A stretch of DNA of 64,000 bases, from positions 26,085,485-26,149,484 of the forward strand of contig OZ038433.1 in NCBI GenBank assembly GCA_964036275.1, given 5' to 3'. Below, in pieces: positions 45,401 through 58,200 of the stretch. The translations under genes and the position numbers were made by a program. Source of the DNA: Litoditis marina (lineage: Eukaryota > Nematoda > Chromadorea > Rhabditida > Rhabditidae). Each line of letters starts with the position of its first letter. Position 1 is the stretch's first letter. The notes beneath the pieces are model-generated. The model was given only the letters and a program-made list of their open reading frames with translations, made no database searches and was not told the origin of the DNA.

Positions 45401-48400
45401 ACATTTAAAATATCGTTGACAACAACAGTAATAAATATTAGAAGCACACTGGTAAGTAGTCGTCTTGCGTACTGCAGTGTGTGTAGTTTTATCCCACTGT
45501 TTTTTTTTTCAAAAATCGTAAACTGTTGTGTGTATCAAGATCAAACTACAATGATGATTTGGTCACATACCTGGGTGCTCGACGAGGAACGGGTTCATCG
45601 TCTTCGTATTCGCTCTTCTCTCCGGTCTCCGGACATAGGTCGGGAACTGATCCCCGCGGGGTCGTCGGACATGACTTGGCCGTCATTCTGGCCGCAGCCT
45701 GGACGGTAGAGCCAGCGAATGCCGACCAAGAGTCTGGAACAACACAAATGTTGCCGCAAAAACATTTGAAAATTTGGGCTGTTGCGAACATGCGAACATG
45801 AGTTTCGCTCATGCATTTCTTTCTTTCCTCTTTCGATTTTCATGCTGTTTGGATTTTGAGCTCAAGCAGATTCTAATTCGTATAACAACTTGTATTTTCT
45901 AGTTCTTTCTCTATCACAAACGGTAACGTTTGATGAAGTTTTAGTTTTTTCGAGAAGTAATTTTCTTCCACTGTTTGATGAGAATATGTTGTCCGGAACG
46001 AACAGACTGTAGAGAATAAACTCACTTCCACTCTCGTTCCTGGCCATAGATGATATATCGGGTTTACTGGCGGACAACCTCATCTGACTAAGACCCATCT
46101 CGAGACCACGCAGTTTTTGAGTCGCCGCTTGGAAGTCCTGCGATTTCACAGTCTTAATTCAGTTTCGAACTGAACTTATCTTATTTTTAAAACTAATGTA
46201 GTAGTCACGTGAAATTTGAATGAAAGTTTCACTGCTGAACGGGATTGACACGTTTTTCACATGCCTTCACATTGGGACAGAAATAACACCGTTAACACAT
46301 ATCTAGAAAATTCTCAACTCAAAAGGAGCTTGTAACTTGATCAATTGAAAAACAGGAAACTACTGATCTATGTCTACCTTCCTTCTCTTCTTTCGGACGC
46401 TCTTGTTCATGCTTTTGTCCTTGGCCAATCGCTCGGCGGCGGCGACAATCTTGCGGTGAATTTCCACGTCTGTCACCATCTCATTCATTTTGTCACCCTG
46501 GAAAAAAGGTTAGTGCTTGCAAAGTTACTCGGGAAACCTTCAAGCAATTTTCAGCAAAATGTGTAGTCACTTTTTGTAAGTCACTGCAACGGTCTCGGCG
46601 AGAGAGTGGGCAGGTCAGAGAGACGCGGAATGTCACAATCTGTCTGGCGCCCTCTTTCCCTCTATGTTCAACTCGCTCAAACATGGTGATGATTACAACA
46701 ATCTGTAATTTCGGTAGATGCTCACCCTATCCGCTTTGATCAGCTCCTCCGGGATACTGAACGAAGTTCCCATGCGCTTTTTCAATTTGGGAATCTCTTG
46801 TCCAGGAAACAGAGCTTTCTTTATCTCCTCCGGCAGTTTTCCAGTGAACTCCTGAAAATTCTCGGAATCAACAAAATCAAATTTACCACCAGAGAGGAAA
46901 CAGGTCGAAAAGACGCAGGATTTCAGAGGCTGTCTGCTTGTTTCAAAAGAGAAATTGATTTCACAAACTTATCGTGTTCTATGTTTTTATGTCTAATTTG
47001 GCCCCCAGTATATATTTTACATAGTAAATATTTCACATTGTTATGCAGGTTCACGTCTCATGTGAGTCTCCTATCAAATTGTCATGTGAACCGCACATCT
47101 TCACGTGATGCACGTGAAGTTTGGTCGCGTGAAGCACGTGAGGTTTGGTCACGTGAGGCACGTAAAGTGTGGTCACGTGAAGTGTAACTCACTCCCTCCT
47201 TCATACAAACTGCCAGCAGCTCCTTCATTCGTTCTCGCAACTTCTCTTCCAACATCTGTCGTCTCGATTTCAATTTGTTGTAGACCTCCAAATCTTTCGC
47301 ACGCTCCTCCTCCGATTTCTCTACAACTTCATGGATAGAAACAGAAAGTTAAACATTCTTCCACGAAGTAATACTGTTGAAATCGAATTACATGTCTCAC
47401 ACCAAAAACTACAACTCTTCTTCATCTTTACCACTATAGATTGATTCAGATATCACGGCAGAAGATAATGTTTCAAGTTTTTCATTCGTAACACGAACTC
47501 ATTCCGAGGTTTTTCTCACGTTGAGCAGAATCATAATGTGAACAATGCGAAGTTACGAACAAATAATTGCGACAAAAAACAAACGTCATTCACCGTGAGA
47601 AAAGAACGCGAAATGGGTTGGGTAATGGAACCACTGAACGTAATGTATCTCACACTTGCCATAGCATTGTCTGAGAAACGCCGTTCACTATGGTTCAATT
47701 CATCATTCTTATGTCGACATTTTACATAGGCGTGAATTAAAACACGTAACATGTGTCGAGTTATTTGACGTTTCACGGCACTTGAATTAATGCGCATGTT
47801 TTTTTTACTGCGTGTCTAAGACGCGTAAAAAGTATATAATAGGTCTGAGATAGAGAACAGTTGGATAACACTTGATGATTTTTTCCAGACTTCAAGTATT
47901 TCAAGATATTCTACCGTAAATAGTGAATAAATATAGTAAATGAATAAATAAATAAAGTAAATAGTGTATTCAATAATAAACTAACGGTTTGGAGGGCTCT
48001 TGATGGAGGGGAGACTGAGAGAAGATCCATCGGATACCTTTGCGGCAGGCATCTGGCTCAACGAATTGTTGCCAACCGAGTGGAGAGAGCTGGAAGAAGC
48101 AGAGTGCACTGGGTATCCTCACAATAGTTCGAACTCTCGCGAAACATTTCAACAGAGTGCTACGCTGGCCACGCATCATTTTACCATACTCGAAATGATT
48201 TGTACCGTATATTGCATGAACTTCAAACTTAGTTTCTTCACTTTGAACATGCCTTTTTCAATTGTCAAAAGGAGAGCAGTCAAAAGGAGCACACCATTTC
48301 GAGACAATTTCACGTGAATCTTTGTTTTTGAAAATTTTAAGTCTTGATGCTCACCTCAGCGAAGGTAGACTCGATCCGATGGAACTCTTGCTGATCAGTC

Positions 48401-51400
48401 GGTTTAGTTTGTCATTCAGTTCCCGATGATCCACGCCTGTGTTTCCGTTCTGAGGACGCTGTAATACACACATAATACATATTATTTCACAAAACACGTC
48501 ATTGAGAACAATATTCGATATAAATTGAGTTCTTGAACTTTGATGTTAACTAAATAACGATGGTGAAGAAAAAGAGATGTCATTTTCTGTTTAATGATGT
48601 CATGTCTGAGAGATGTATATGGAAACTCCACAAATAACCAAGATGCCACCTAATGTGCTTATCCAATCGGTTGTGAGCTCAGTTTCTGATTCATAAAAAG
48701 TTATATTAATTGATCCGATCTACTCCGAGAAGGGAAAATTACCACAATACAAGTACCTTGCAGTTGCTATTGTTAAACTCTCGCAAAACAATAGCCCGAA
48801 GATAAATACTTCCTAAAGTGAACAGAAATGTTATTGAAAAAAAAGAGTTCATGAATAGCAATGATAGAGCTAGAGAGATGTGTTTTTCTAATGATTGTAT
48901 TCAACTATGTTAATATGTAATAAGGTTAGAGCATAAGTGGTTGAGCCCCGCCCCCTCCCAGGTTCAAACGGTGTTCTGTTGGCAGATGTTACCTATAATC
49001 TGATGATTGAGCCCGCGAGAAGCCATCAAAAGGTGAGCATTCACACGCAATCAACCCATGTCGTTTATCTAGTCTTACACAGATTCGAAATGTTAACAAA
49101 TTTTGAAGCATAAAGTTGTTGAACAAGCCACTCGATGGGTAGGGGTACCAATACTCAATGTAGGGCCCTCTCTCCGGATCTCTGGATGAAACGAGAGAGA
49201 CAATGTGGCGATTCGTCGGGTACCTCATCAGTTATTCTTATAAGCATTATCTGACTAACCTCCCAGGAGATTTGTTGACTGCATTCAATGATCATGTTTC
49301 ACGTCAGACGTGAACTTTTCATTAGTATCCAGCGACAGCTACAGTAAAAAAAGGCAGTAGTAATGTCTTCTAGTTTGTTAGGTTAACCGTTAACTTGCCA
49401 GCTAGCTGAGTTGTGCTCAAAAACGATCGGGAAAAGCTCCCTAACCACCCCATGAGCGGGTTTCCATGATCTTCCGAGAGGTTTTATGAAATTATCTAGG
49501 GCGAGAGATATTTTTAGTAAAAGTTCCATAATGTGGTGGGTGGGGATGTTAGTTTACATTAAGCGAAGGTGTTCAAATGAAGACCACAGCTGGTTCTCTG
49601 TCTCGAGTACAAAAGTAATAAAAAGATACTCTCGAATCAAAGACGGGACCGCACATATTGTATTACCCAACCATCACATAACTGTACACGCTCTACACGT
49701 CTGGCGTCTCTCGTTTCGCGCACTGTTTCGTAATGGACCGATTGCCGGCACCGGGATTAGCGGGGGTTCAGGGGTCAACCAGCTGACAGGTGTCTCGAAT
49801 AAACTCTGACCCAATGACATACCGTAATCCTAATTACAAGACTGTTTGAACATCACTCGTCAGCGTGTAACAGGTGCGATGGTATTTATGAGCACATTGT
49901 GGGGAGAAAATGATATCGCGAGAGTAATGCTGGATGACATGTGACAAAGACATAATTTCACGTCAAGAATGACGGTTTTACTGGGATGGCGGTGGTAAGG
50001 TGGTAGGTTATGCCTATTGGGAATAAACCAATTGCAGCATGTGAACTTCCATTTTGGTTTTATATTTATTTACACTAGAATCATAATGTTCTTAAATATG
50101 GACACAGAAAGAGAGAAAGATAGTAGATGAGGACGGAGGGAGAGAACATGTCCTCCGTACTCGAATACTGTTGCTACGTTGGTGTTGTAAAATATAGAAA
50201 CAACATTGTAAAAAAAAATTACAAGTACCAAGTGAATTTTGTTAGAACGGGTGTGAGCAGAAACGTATATATTGTGTTTCGACGCGAAATAGGAAAGTGG
50301 ACACAAATGATTCATGACAAAGTGTTAGTCAGAGGATGAGAAAGGAACTAAGAGAAGGAACAGACCTTCGAGGGAAAAGGGAAGAGCGAAAGATTTGGAG
50401 GCGTGAGAGAAAGTGAGAAAAAGGTTAGGAGAGAAAGACAGAGATAGAGAGAGAGAGAAAGAGAGAGAAAGAGAGAGATAGAGAATCGAGGAGAAACCAG
50501 AAACAGTGGAGTATGTGTCAAGCTCCAAACTATATGTAGATTGTACGGAAAGAAACTCGATTGGATAACCTGTGAGCGTTTATTCGGCGCAAAACGAAAA
50601 AAAAAACTGTGCATTTAAATTGTGCGAGAACTCGTAAGTGGTGTTTTGGATAGAGTTCCAAATGGCTTGGTTGCAAACTGGCTCTCAGTGCGGGGCAGTG
50701 CACTATAACTGGATGATTTATGTCCAACGACACTCCAATTCACGACATCAAACTGCACTGGTTGGGTCCGAACTAGTACACAATGGGCACCGTCTAGATC
50801 ACAGACAATCAGAGATCAGAGATTAAACTGTATTCGAGAAAATCAGAAAATCGCCGAGAAAGAGAGAAAAACAGTAAGGTAAGGAAAAAATGAAAGTCGG
50901 GCACCCGGAAGAACCTTGTGTATGAGCAACATCTAACTTGCACTACTTTCTTCAGTAGTAACTTGAATTTTTTGATAAATTCATAAACTAAACAAGTTAT
51001 GGGAAAACATGTGTATAATAGCAATAAATGTTCAACATTTTTCCAAATAATCAAACTTGTAATTTCAATGTTTTTCGAGCTTCAAAGTAAATAAACTGCT
51101 ATATTTAGCGTTTGTGACGACACTACCAGGCATGTTATGAGTCCCTTCTTGTTGTTGAAGGAAAGATTTGTGAAGGGGGAGTCAAGATAAATGATACTCA
51201 GGCAGAACAGCGGAAATACTCGTCAACGCAAAGTGACAAGCTCGGGATGGAATGCAAAAAAGACGGAGAGAAAAAGGAGGGAGAGGGCAAGAGATAAAGT
51301 GAGATGAAGGTGAGAAAGGACGCAAAGGACAGAGAGAAAGGGAGGAAGAGCGGGAACAAAAAGAGATAGATATGAACAAGACATAGGGAAAGGGAGAGAG

Positions 51401-53908
51401 GGCATAAGTAAAGTAAGAGAAAGGAGTTAAAAGACAGAGAGATAAATAAATAGACAAAGTCAGAGAGGAATGATGAAATAAAGGAAAAAGAAAAAGGAAC
51501 AACAGATAATGTAATTAGTGAGAACCAAAGAGAGTCGATTGTTGTGCATCCTGCCGCAATCAATCTAACCTTGAGCCTTTGTATCCAGGGTGCGACCGTC
51601 CCATTCAAGTGCGGTCGTAAATGGAAACACGGCTGAGAAAAGAGGATGGATGAGGAAAAAGAAGAGAGAAAAAAGAAAAAGCCCCATCTGATCCCACTTG
51701 CGGTTACAATGTTCCCATTAAAGTTTACTTTGGTAGCGCGGCAGAGAAATTTTCAGGCATCTTCCCACATGTTAGAAAGCTTCTAAGGAATTGTGATATT
51801 ATGAAATTTATCGGTATTACTCGTAATCGAACACGTTTTGGAAAACCCTATGTTTTTTATGAGGGAAAAGCATCCAACGTTTCATAGAGAATGACATTTG
51901 ATTGTTCATTATTCAATCGTCATTCTCTATTGTTCTTGTTCCGGTACTGCACAAATATCTAAAACCAAAACAACTTTGGTTGGGCGTTTTTCCTATAAAA
52001 TTACTCTGTGGGCAAACGTATCCCATCTAGCGCCAACAACCTTTCGATTTGTGCATGAACTAACTTTATGCTAATTAAATGAATTAAATGTTTCATTTCA
52101 TGAAAGTTTTAGGTTCTGGTCGACGCAAAAACAGAAGCGTTAGAAAGGTTGGGGTTTGTTTAGATACAGGGTGTGACCGTGCACCTATTATCTCAGCTGA
52201 GGCAATAGATTCGAATAAACGGGAGTGGCTCAACATGATAACAGGCCAAACAACTAAGATTTACGAAGACAATCCTCTTTATCAAATTGAAAAGCAGTGT
52301 TTGTATATTTTTCATCATCAATCATTGATAATCTTCGTGTTATGAATCGAAATCTAACGTTTTGAAGTATTCTCTTCAAAACGTCAGAGTGCGTTCAAGA
52401 AATATCTAATAAATTGGGTCTTGGAAACTCCTGTTACTGTCTGGGAAATTTATGTGTGTGAGCTGTTGGAGAAATGTCTGGGAAACTTAATGCCCGTGAA
52501 CTGTCTGATAAATCCCAATGTGAGACCAATGTCTGGGAAGTGAAAAATGAGAGACGTTTCACGAAAGGAGTTATCTAGGAATAACAAACACAGACATGGG
52601 AGGGAGCGCTAGAAAAACAGGTTGCTATTTGAATAGATACAGGGGGATGTGGCTAGTCGGGCGGGAGAGATTGGGACGATTGGACAGTACTTGTAGTTTA
52701 TATTATAAACTTTCACGTGAAACATGTAAAACTTTTTTCATCGTTGAACCTAGTTTTCCCTTGGAGTGAGTTTTTGCATTTACCTCGCGCGTGAAAATGC
52801 ACAGTATTCAATGGAAGTAACGTGTTCTAGTACAACATATTAAACTTTCTTCCAATCCACTTTGATATAACAAATACCAGGTACTTGTCAACATGTACTC
52901 TAAAGTGTACATATATCTTATCTTCTAAAGATCTACTACCAGTTTGTTTATCCAGTATCGAAGAAAGTTTCATTCCGGATTCGTCGGATTACCGTGTTAT
53001 ATTCCTAGCACCTACCTGTTTATATCTGTGGTGGTAGAAGCTCATAACTTTGTAGCTTAGATGGTGCCAGTAGGTTGCCGGCAGCTGAGAGCATTCACGT
53101 GTGATCTCGCGGCTGGCAATCAATATAGTAGTGACCCTGTTGGAGCCAGCCGGGGGATTCCTAATCCCTCTCCGCCTCTCCTAGAGAGTGCGCGACAACG
53201 GTAAAGACAAATACTACACCCTTGAACGACAAAGAAAAAGGTGGAGGACAGGCGATAAATAGTCGTACCGGCGGTTCATTGCGGGGCTTATTCGAGAAAA
53301 ACGCAGCAAAAAGAGGAAAAAGAGTATAGTTGTGATGTTGCGTGAACAGCTAAAAATCTCACGTGAAATGAAGGTAGCATCCAAGGTGAAAATCGCGGAA
53401 AAAACCTAAATGTACCAAGCAGAACCACACTTTTGTTACGGTCAATTGTTGAGTTATGCTGCCAACACAAAAATGAGCACCGTGTACTAAGTGCACTAGT
53501 TATATTTAAAGAGGTAAATATCACTTTTTCTTGGCCATGTTTTCTATTCTATATTGACTTTCATTTCTAGCTACTATTATACATGTGATAATCCTGTGAA
53601 CTAAATCGGTATTTGTAGGTAACTTTATAGGATGGAAGGTATATTCAATTCAACATTAAAGTCGCGATATATATGTCTCTGGCCTAAGTGGTATGTAGTT
53701 TCTCGTCTCTGGGTAACCAGGGAGAGACGTTTAGTGTCTTGGCGCAATCGAAGAAAAAGTCGAATGGCAAGCAACACTGATTGATAGAGGTGTGGATGAA
53801 TAGAAATGATAACAGGGAAATGATAGCAATTCGTAGACGAGCTGTCAACTAGAAGTGATGAGGTGGCGGGCAGTTAAGACACGTGCACTTTATCAAAAAG
53901 TTCGTGTG

Positions 53909-53962
<54 letters not shown>

Positions 53963-55249
53963 TAGAGAATGCGGAAAAAAGAAGAAAGAGAGAAAGAGAG
54001 CGAGATGGATTACAAGAGAGGAACCGAAAACAGCCCATTAGCAAATCAATTTAGACGATATATTTTGAAACCTTGCAACGGCAGCACTCAGCACTGTTTG
54101 AACAGGCATTTTTGGCCAGATTCGATCGTAACCGAGAATGAGCCTGAAGTGAATCCAATCGAGTTTTTCACCACCGAGCTGCATGAAGTCAGAAAAACGT
54201 CTACAGTATCTGTTATATTGTTGACAAGACGGGCACTATGAGCTATTATGAGTGTCCTCATAAAAGGGGGCGGGTAACTGGGTATCCCTCTCGAGAGAGT
54301 TGACGCAACAGAAGTGAATGTGGGGGATAATCTCTTTTTAATAGTCTCCAGTACTTGCAAGGACCGCGTGTTGTGGAATACAGTCCCGAGGCAGTCGGTG
54401 ACGTCATACAGGTGGGAACGGGGTGCGAAAATCGTTTGAACCACAAACAATAGGAAACTAAAAGTACAAAAGTGTTGATGGTTGAAACCATTGGTAAAAA
54501 AGTGGTTATAGGGTATATATGGTTCACAGAAGCATGCTTAGTCCGGGAAAAACATTGGATTTCCAGTGAGACTGGGAAACGATTTGTCCTCTAAATATGT
54601 TTTTTCCTAGACTGCCATCACAAAAACACCATGTTCACAAATCTTATTACCAAAGTCAAAACAAAATGTTGTGTCACAACTCACAAATCTACTCTTTACT
54701 CATCCCTAACACTCTACAGTAACCACTACAGTAACCCCTTAAGTGTTCAGATTGTTGTTATCTAATAAAGATCGCATTTTTATGGCAAGACACTGTAAAC
54801 AACCTGTAGAAAGTGTTTGAATGTCTCTGTTGTCCTCACAAATCATCAAGTATGAACAATGAACATATTATGCTAATTAGACGCCTGACCCACCGCAAGT
54901 TGCGCAAGTCATACGGTATTCGAGTAGGTGGGACTGTGTCTAAATACCACGCTTAGCATAATGAGGACAGCGGAATTGGATAACTGTCATAACAAAAGAA
55001 TCCCTACTCTAAAAGACCCACCTAATCGCTTTTATGTACAAAACAGCTGAAAATTTACTGGCTCGGAGAGAGAGATGAGAGGATGAATTCAACTAGAATG
55101 TATTCTATAGAGTGTAATATTAGTTAAATAATGTAAAATATGAGAGTTCATGCCTGATTTCGCTCTTAAGCTCAAGATCAGACAAAAGCTCAATAATCGG
55201 GTTAGTAGGGCTGTAGTTATAATTTTAGATTATTATATGAATTATATGA

Positions 55250-55294
<45 letters not shown>

Positions 55295-58200
55295 GGAGAG
55301 AGAGAGAAAAAGAGATATATACAACTTTGTTGTGCTTTTTCTCTCGATATCTCAATCAAATAGAACTGGAAACCAGAAAGTATGCGATTAATTTCCAGTT
55401 GTTATGGTTACTCTCGCGAAGAAAAGAGCTGTAATGATGGTACTAATTGGTGAGCAGGAGCACTACTGAAAAAATTGAGTGGGAGAAAACTGAAAATCAA
55501 AAACACAAGGAGAATTGAGCTCAAAAAGTAGAATATTAAAACTTGTACGAAATACGCCTGAAGCGTCCAACATTGAAGACGTGTTGAATGTGAAAAATAC
55601 TGAAGATATTTTTGTGTTTTTTGTTTTGTTTTAAGTTTAGATATTCATTTCATGACAGATAATTAGAACAAGGAGTTGCTTAAGTCACGTGTACGGATCA
55701 ATTAGACGGGGAAAACAGAAATGATGAAACAGAGAAATTCACGAAACATGGATAAAAAGAATATTAGTGACTATAGTCATCTGATCGGGAGAGGAGGTGA
55801 GTTTCATGATCTCGATCGATATCACGAAATCAATAACAGCAATAAGATGACCTACCCTGGCCTTCTGATCGAGGAAGAACTGGTGTTGGGAGATGGCCGA
55901 TGTCCAGATGGCCTTGCACAGGGAGTGCGACTCGCAGACGAAGCGATGCGACTGGACGCCGGCGGCAGATATCGACCGACGAGACACTGACACTCTGAAA
56001 CAATATCAGGTCTGTCGCAATAGCGAATTCAACTTTAGAAGTTCCCGTTCAGATAATGTCACAACTTCAGTTTATCTGCCCCGAATAGGATTCGATCTCA
56101 ACACGTTATTTCATCTATTTATCAAGTCGTAAGTTCGCTCCGAGACTCGGTGAAAGATAACGGATAAAACTAAACATCAGAAAATTCAACATTACATGAA
56201 GAATGCATGTGGAACGTGTGGAAACATGAAAAGTTGTGCCCTCTCTCCTGCATGTAGTCAAACTATGAGGTGATTTACATGTTGTATGTGATTATAGATA
56301 ATGTATGTCAAAAATTTTATTAAATGACGTATACTTTCTAGAAAAAGGCGACTGTCACAAATGAGTCTAAGCGGCCTAATGGACCAGCGCAACAAGGTCA
56401 TTTAATTCAAACGAAACACATCAAATGACAACGTAATTAGCATACATCGTTCCGATAGATGCATACTGAATAAGAGCGGCATTTAGGAGAATCAACGCAA
56501 CTCATTCATTATTCATCATTGCCCAATATGTCAGACAATGACTTATAGGCAGAGGGGGAGGAGCCTAATTTCAAAGGCTCAGGGAAAGTTCGTTTGTGAT
56601 CAACTGTGAGATAGAAGGTTTGCTGCTACTTTTCATCCCAACTGAACTACCATTTGTTCAACCATCATTGGTTCACTTAATGTCCCAAAATCTAAGTCAA
56701 ATTTCATGTTTAAATCAAAATATTGTTATTTGAAAACGATACATTTATTGACACTGACAAAATAACATGGGGCTAGGCAATATTTTAACAGGGTCAAGAA
56801 AAGTAAAAGTAAAACGGCATGCAAAAAACCACAATTACGTTTTTATATAGTGTTGTTACAACAAAAATGCTTATTGAAAGAGCCTTGCGGTCACATAGGA
56901 GGAAGCTAGTAATTGTGACCGCAACTAGGCGAATTGTCTTTCTGGGAGTAGAGGGAAAACAAATTCGATTGACTAAATGGGTATGCGAAAGAGAGAGAGA
57001 GAGAGAGAGAGAGAAAGAAAGAGGAATAACAAAGGAGAGAGACAAAGATCGAATACAATGATCTGTGGTCAGAGGATAGCATAACGAAATTGTAGCAGTG
57101 ACGAAGAGAAACAGTAAACTGAAGAAAAGCAGTAATGTCCATTCGCAAAAAAAACGACTTTAGCATTTTTCTTTTTTTTATATAAATTTTGAATCAATAA
57201 ATTGATGCTTGATAAATTTATGATGCTAAGGCTAGAAAAAATTATGGTTACACGCCATCTATCTTTGGAAACACCGCTAACAATCATACTCGAGCCCACT
57301 ACACAGCTATACTTGTCTGGATGCACGCATGCATGCAAAATAGTGTCGAATTATTGCAGAATCTATAGAAGCAAAGATCACAGCCCTGAGGCCGTATTCA
57401 GGAAAAATGTGCTACTTTTCTGATCTCACATCTCGCCGGGATACCAGTCTCACGTCAAATAGTGTACAAAGCGAGAGACGCAGGGTAGAATAGACTCTGA
57501 CGAGCGAATCACATGTTCATATAGTCTTTTCGATTCCTACTGAGACTCCTACAGTAAGATTTCGAAACTTCCAAGCCGTTTTGCTCACTCAATTCTGATC
57601 AGAGAAGTTGAGGATTTTCGAATCTTATTCTCCTTCTCACGTAGATTAAATTTACGAGAGCATTTTCCATGAACTACATTTTCAGCTTCACAACAGCCTT
57701 CGGAAAGTTTGTAAGGTTACTGTAGGAGTCTCAGTAGGAATGGTGTGAACTATATGACCACTTATTCCAAAGTTCAGGCGAAGAATACAGGAAAAAGATA
57801 ATTGAAGCCTGATTAACTATGAATGCATACGTTGGAGTGCTTGCTTTGCACAAAACAGCTCAAACACGTTTCTCAAGCACATTATGAGAAACCCAGTATT
57901 TTAAAAGTTTTATCTATTAGTTTGAACTAGTTCCACTTTAAGAATCAAGGAAATGGTGTTTTTCGCGAACACTGTTCTGCACTGGTGTCATCGGAAATTG
58001 AAAGAGGTTTCAAAACAACGCGCCGCGGACGCAATAAAAAGAGCAATAGCAAGATTAAAGAGTGCCGAAGTAGAACCTCAAAACAGGGAAGATAGCCATA
58101 TAGATAGGAGCGAGGGAGGGTATTAACTGTTTTCAGAAAAGACAAAGATGTTGAAAAAGTTTTCCAACGAAATGAATGAAGAGGGGTGGCAAAAAATAGA

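Larger units (their letters stand above)
48459..55855. other. Large intron region of the FRMD4-like gene
   Basis: Contains polypurine tracts at 50380-50490 and 51230-51500 and a (GA)n run at 53911-53960. Also includes the tentative exons at 53016-53180 and 49132-49179. Nothing else gene-like was found on either strand. Other open frames here look like by-products of the purine bias. Confidence 0.5.

Noticed and set aside
50325..50614. Minus-strand frames rich in SLSLSLSF
   Set aside because: Produced by the (GA)n tract. No start, splice or family support.
51182..51608. Leucine/serine-rich minus-strand frames of 106-136 codons
   Set aside because: They are translations of a polypurine tract's complement (ctc/tct words), a low-complexity artefact.
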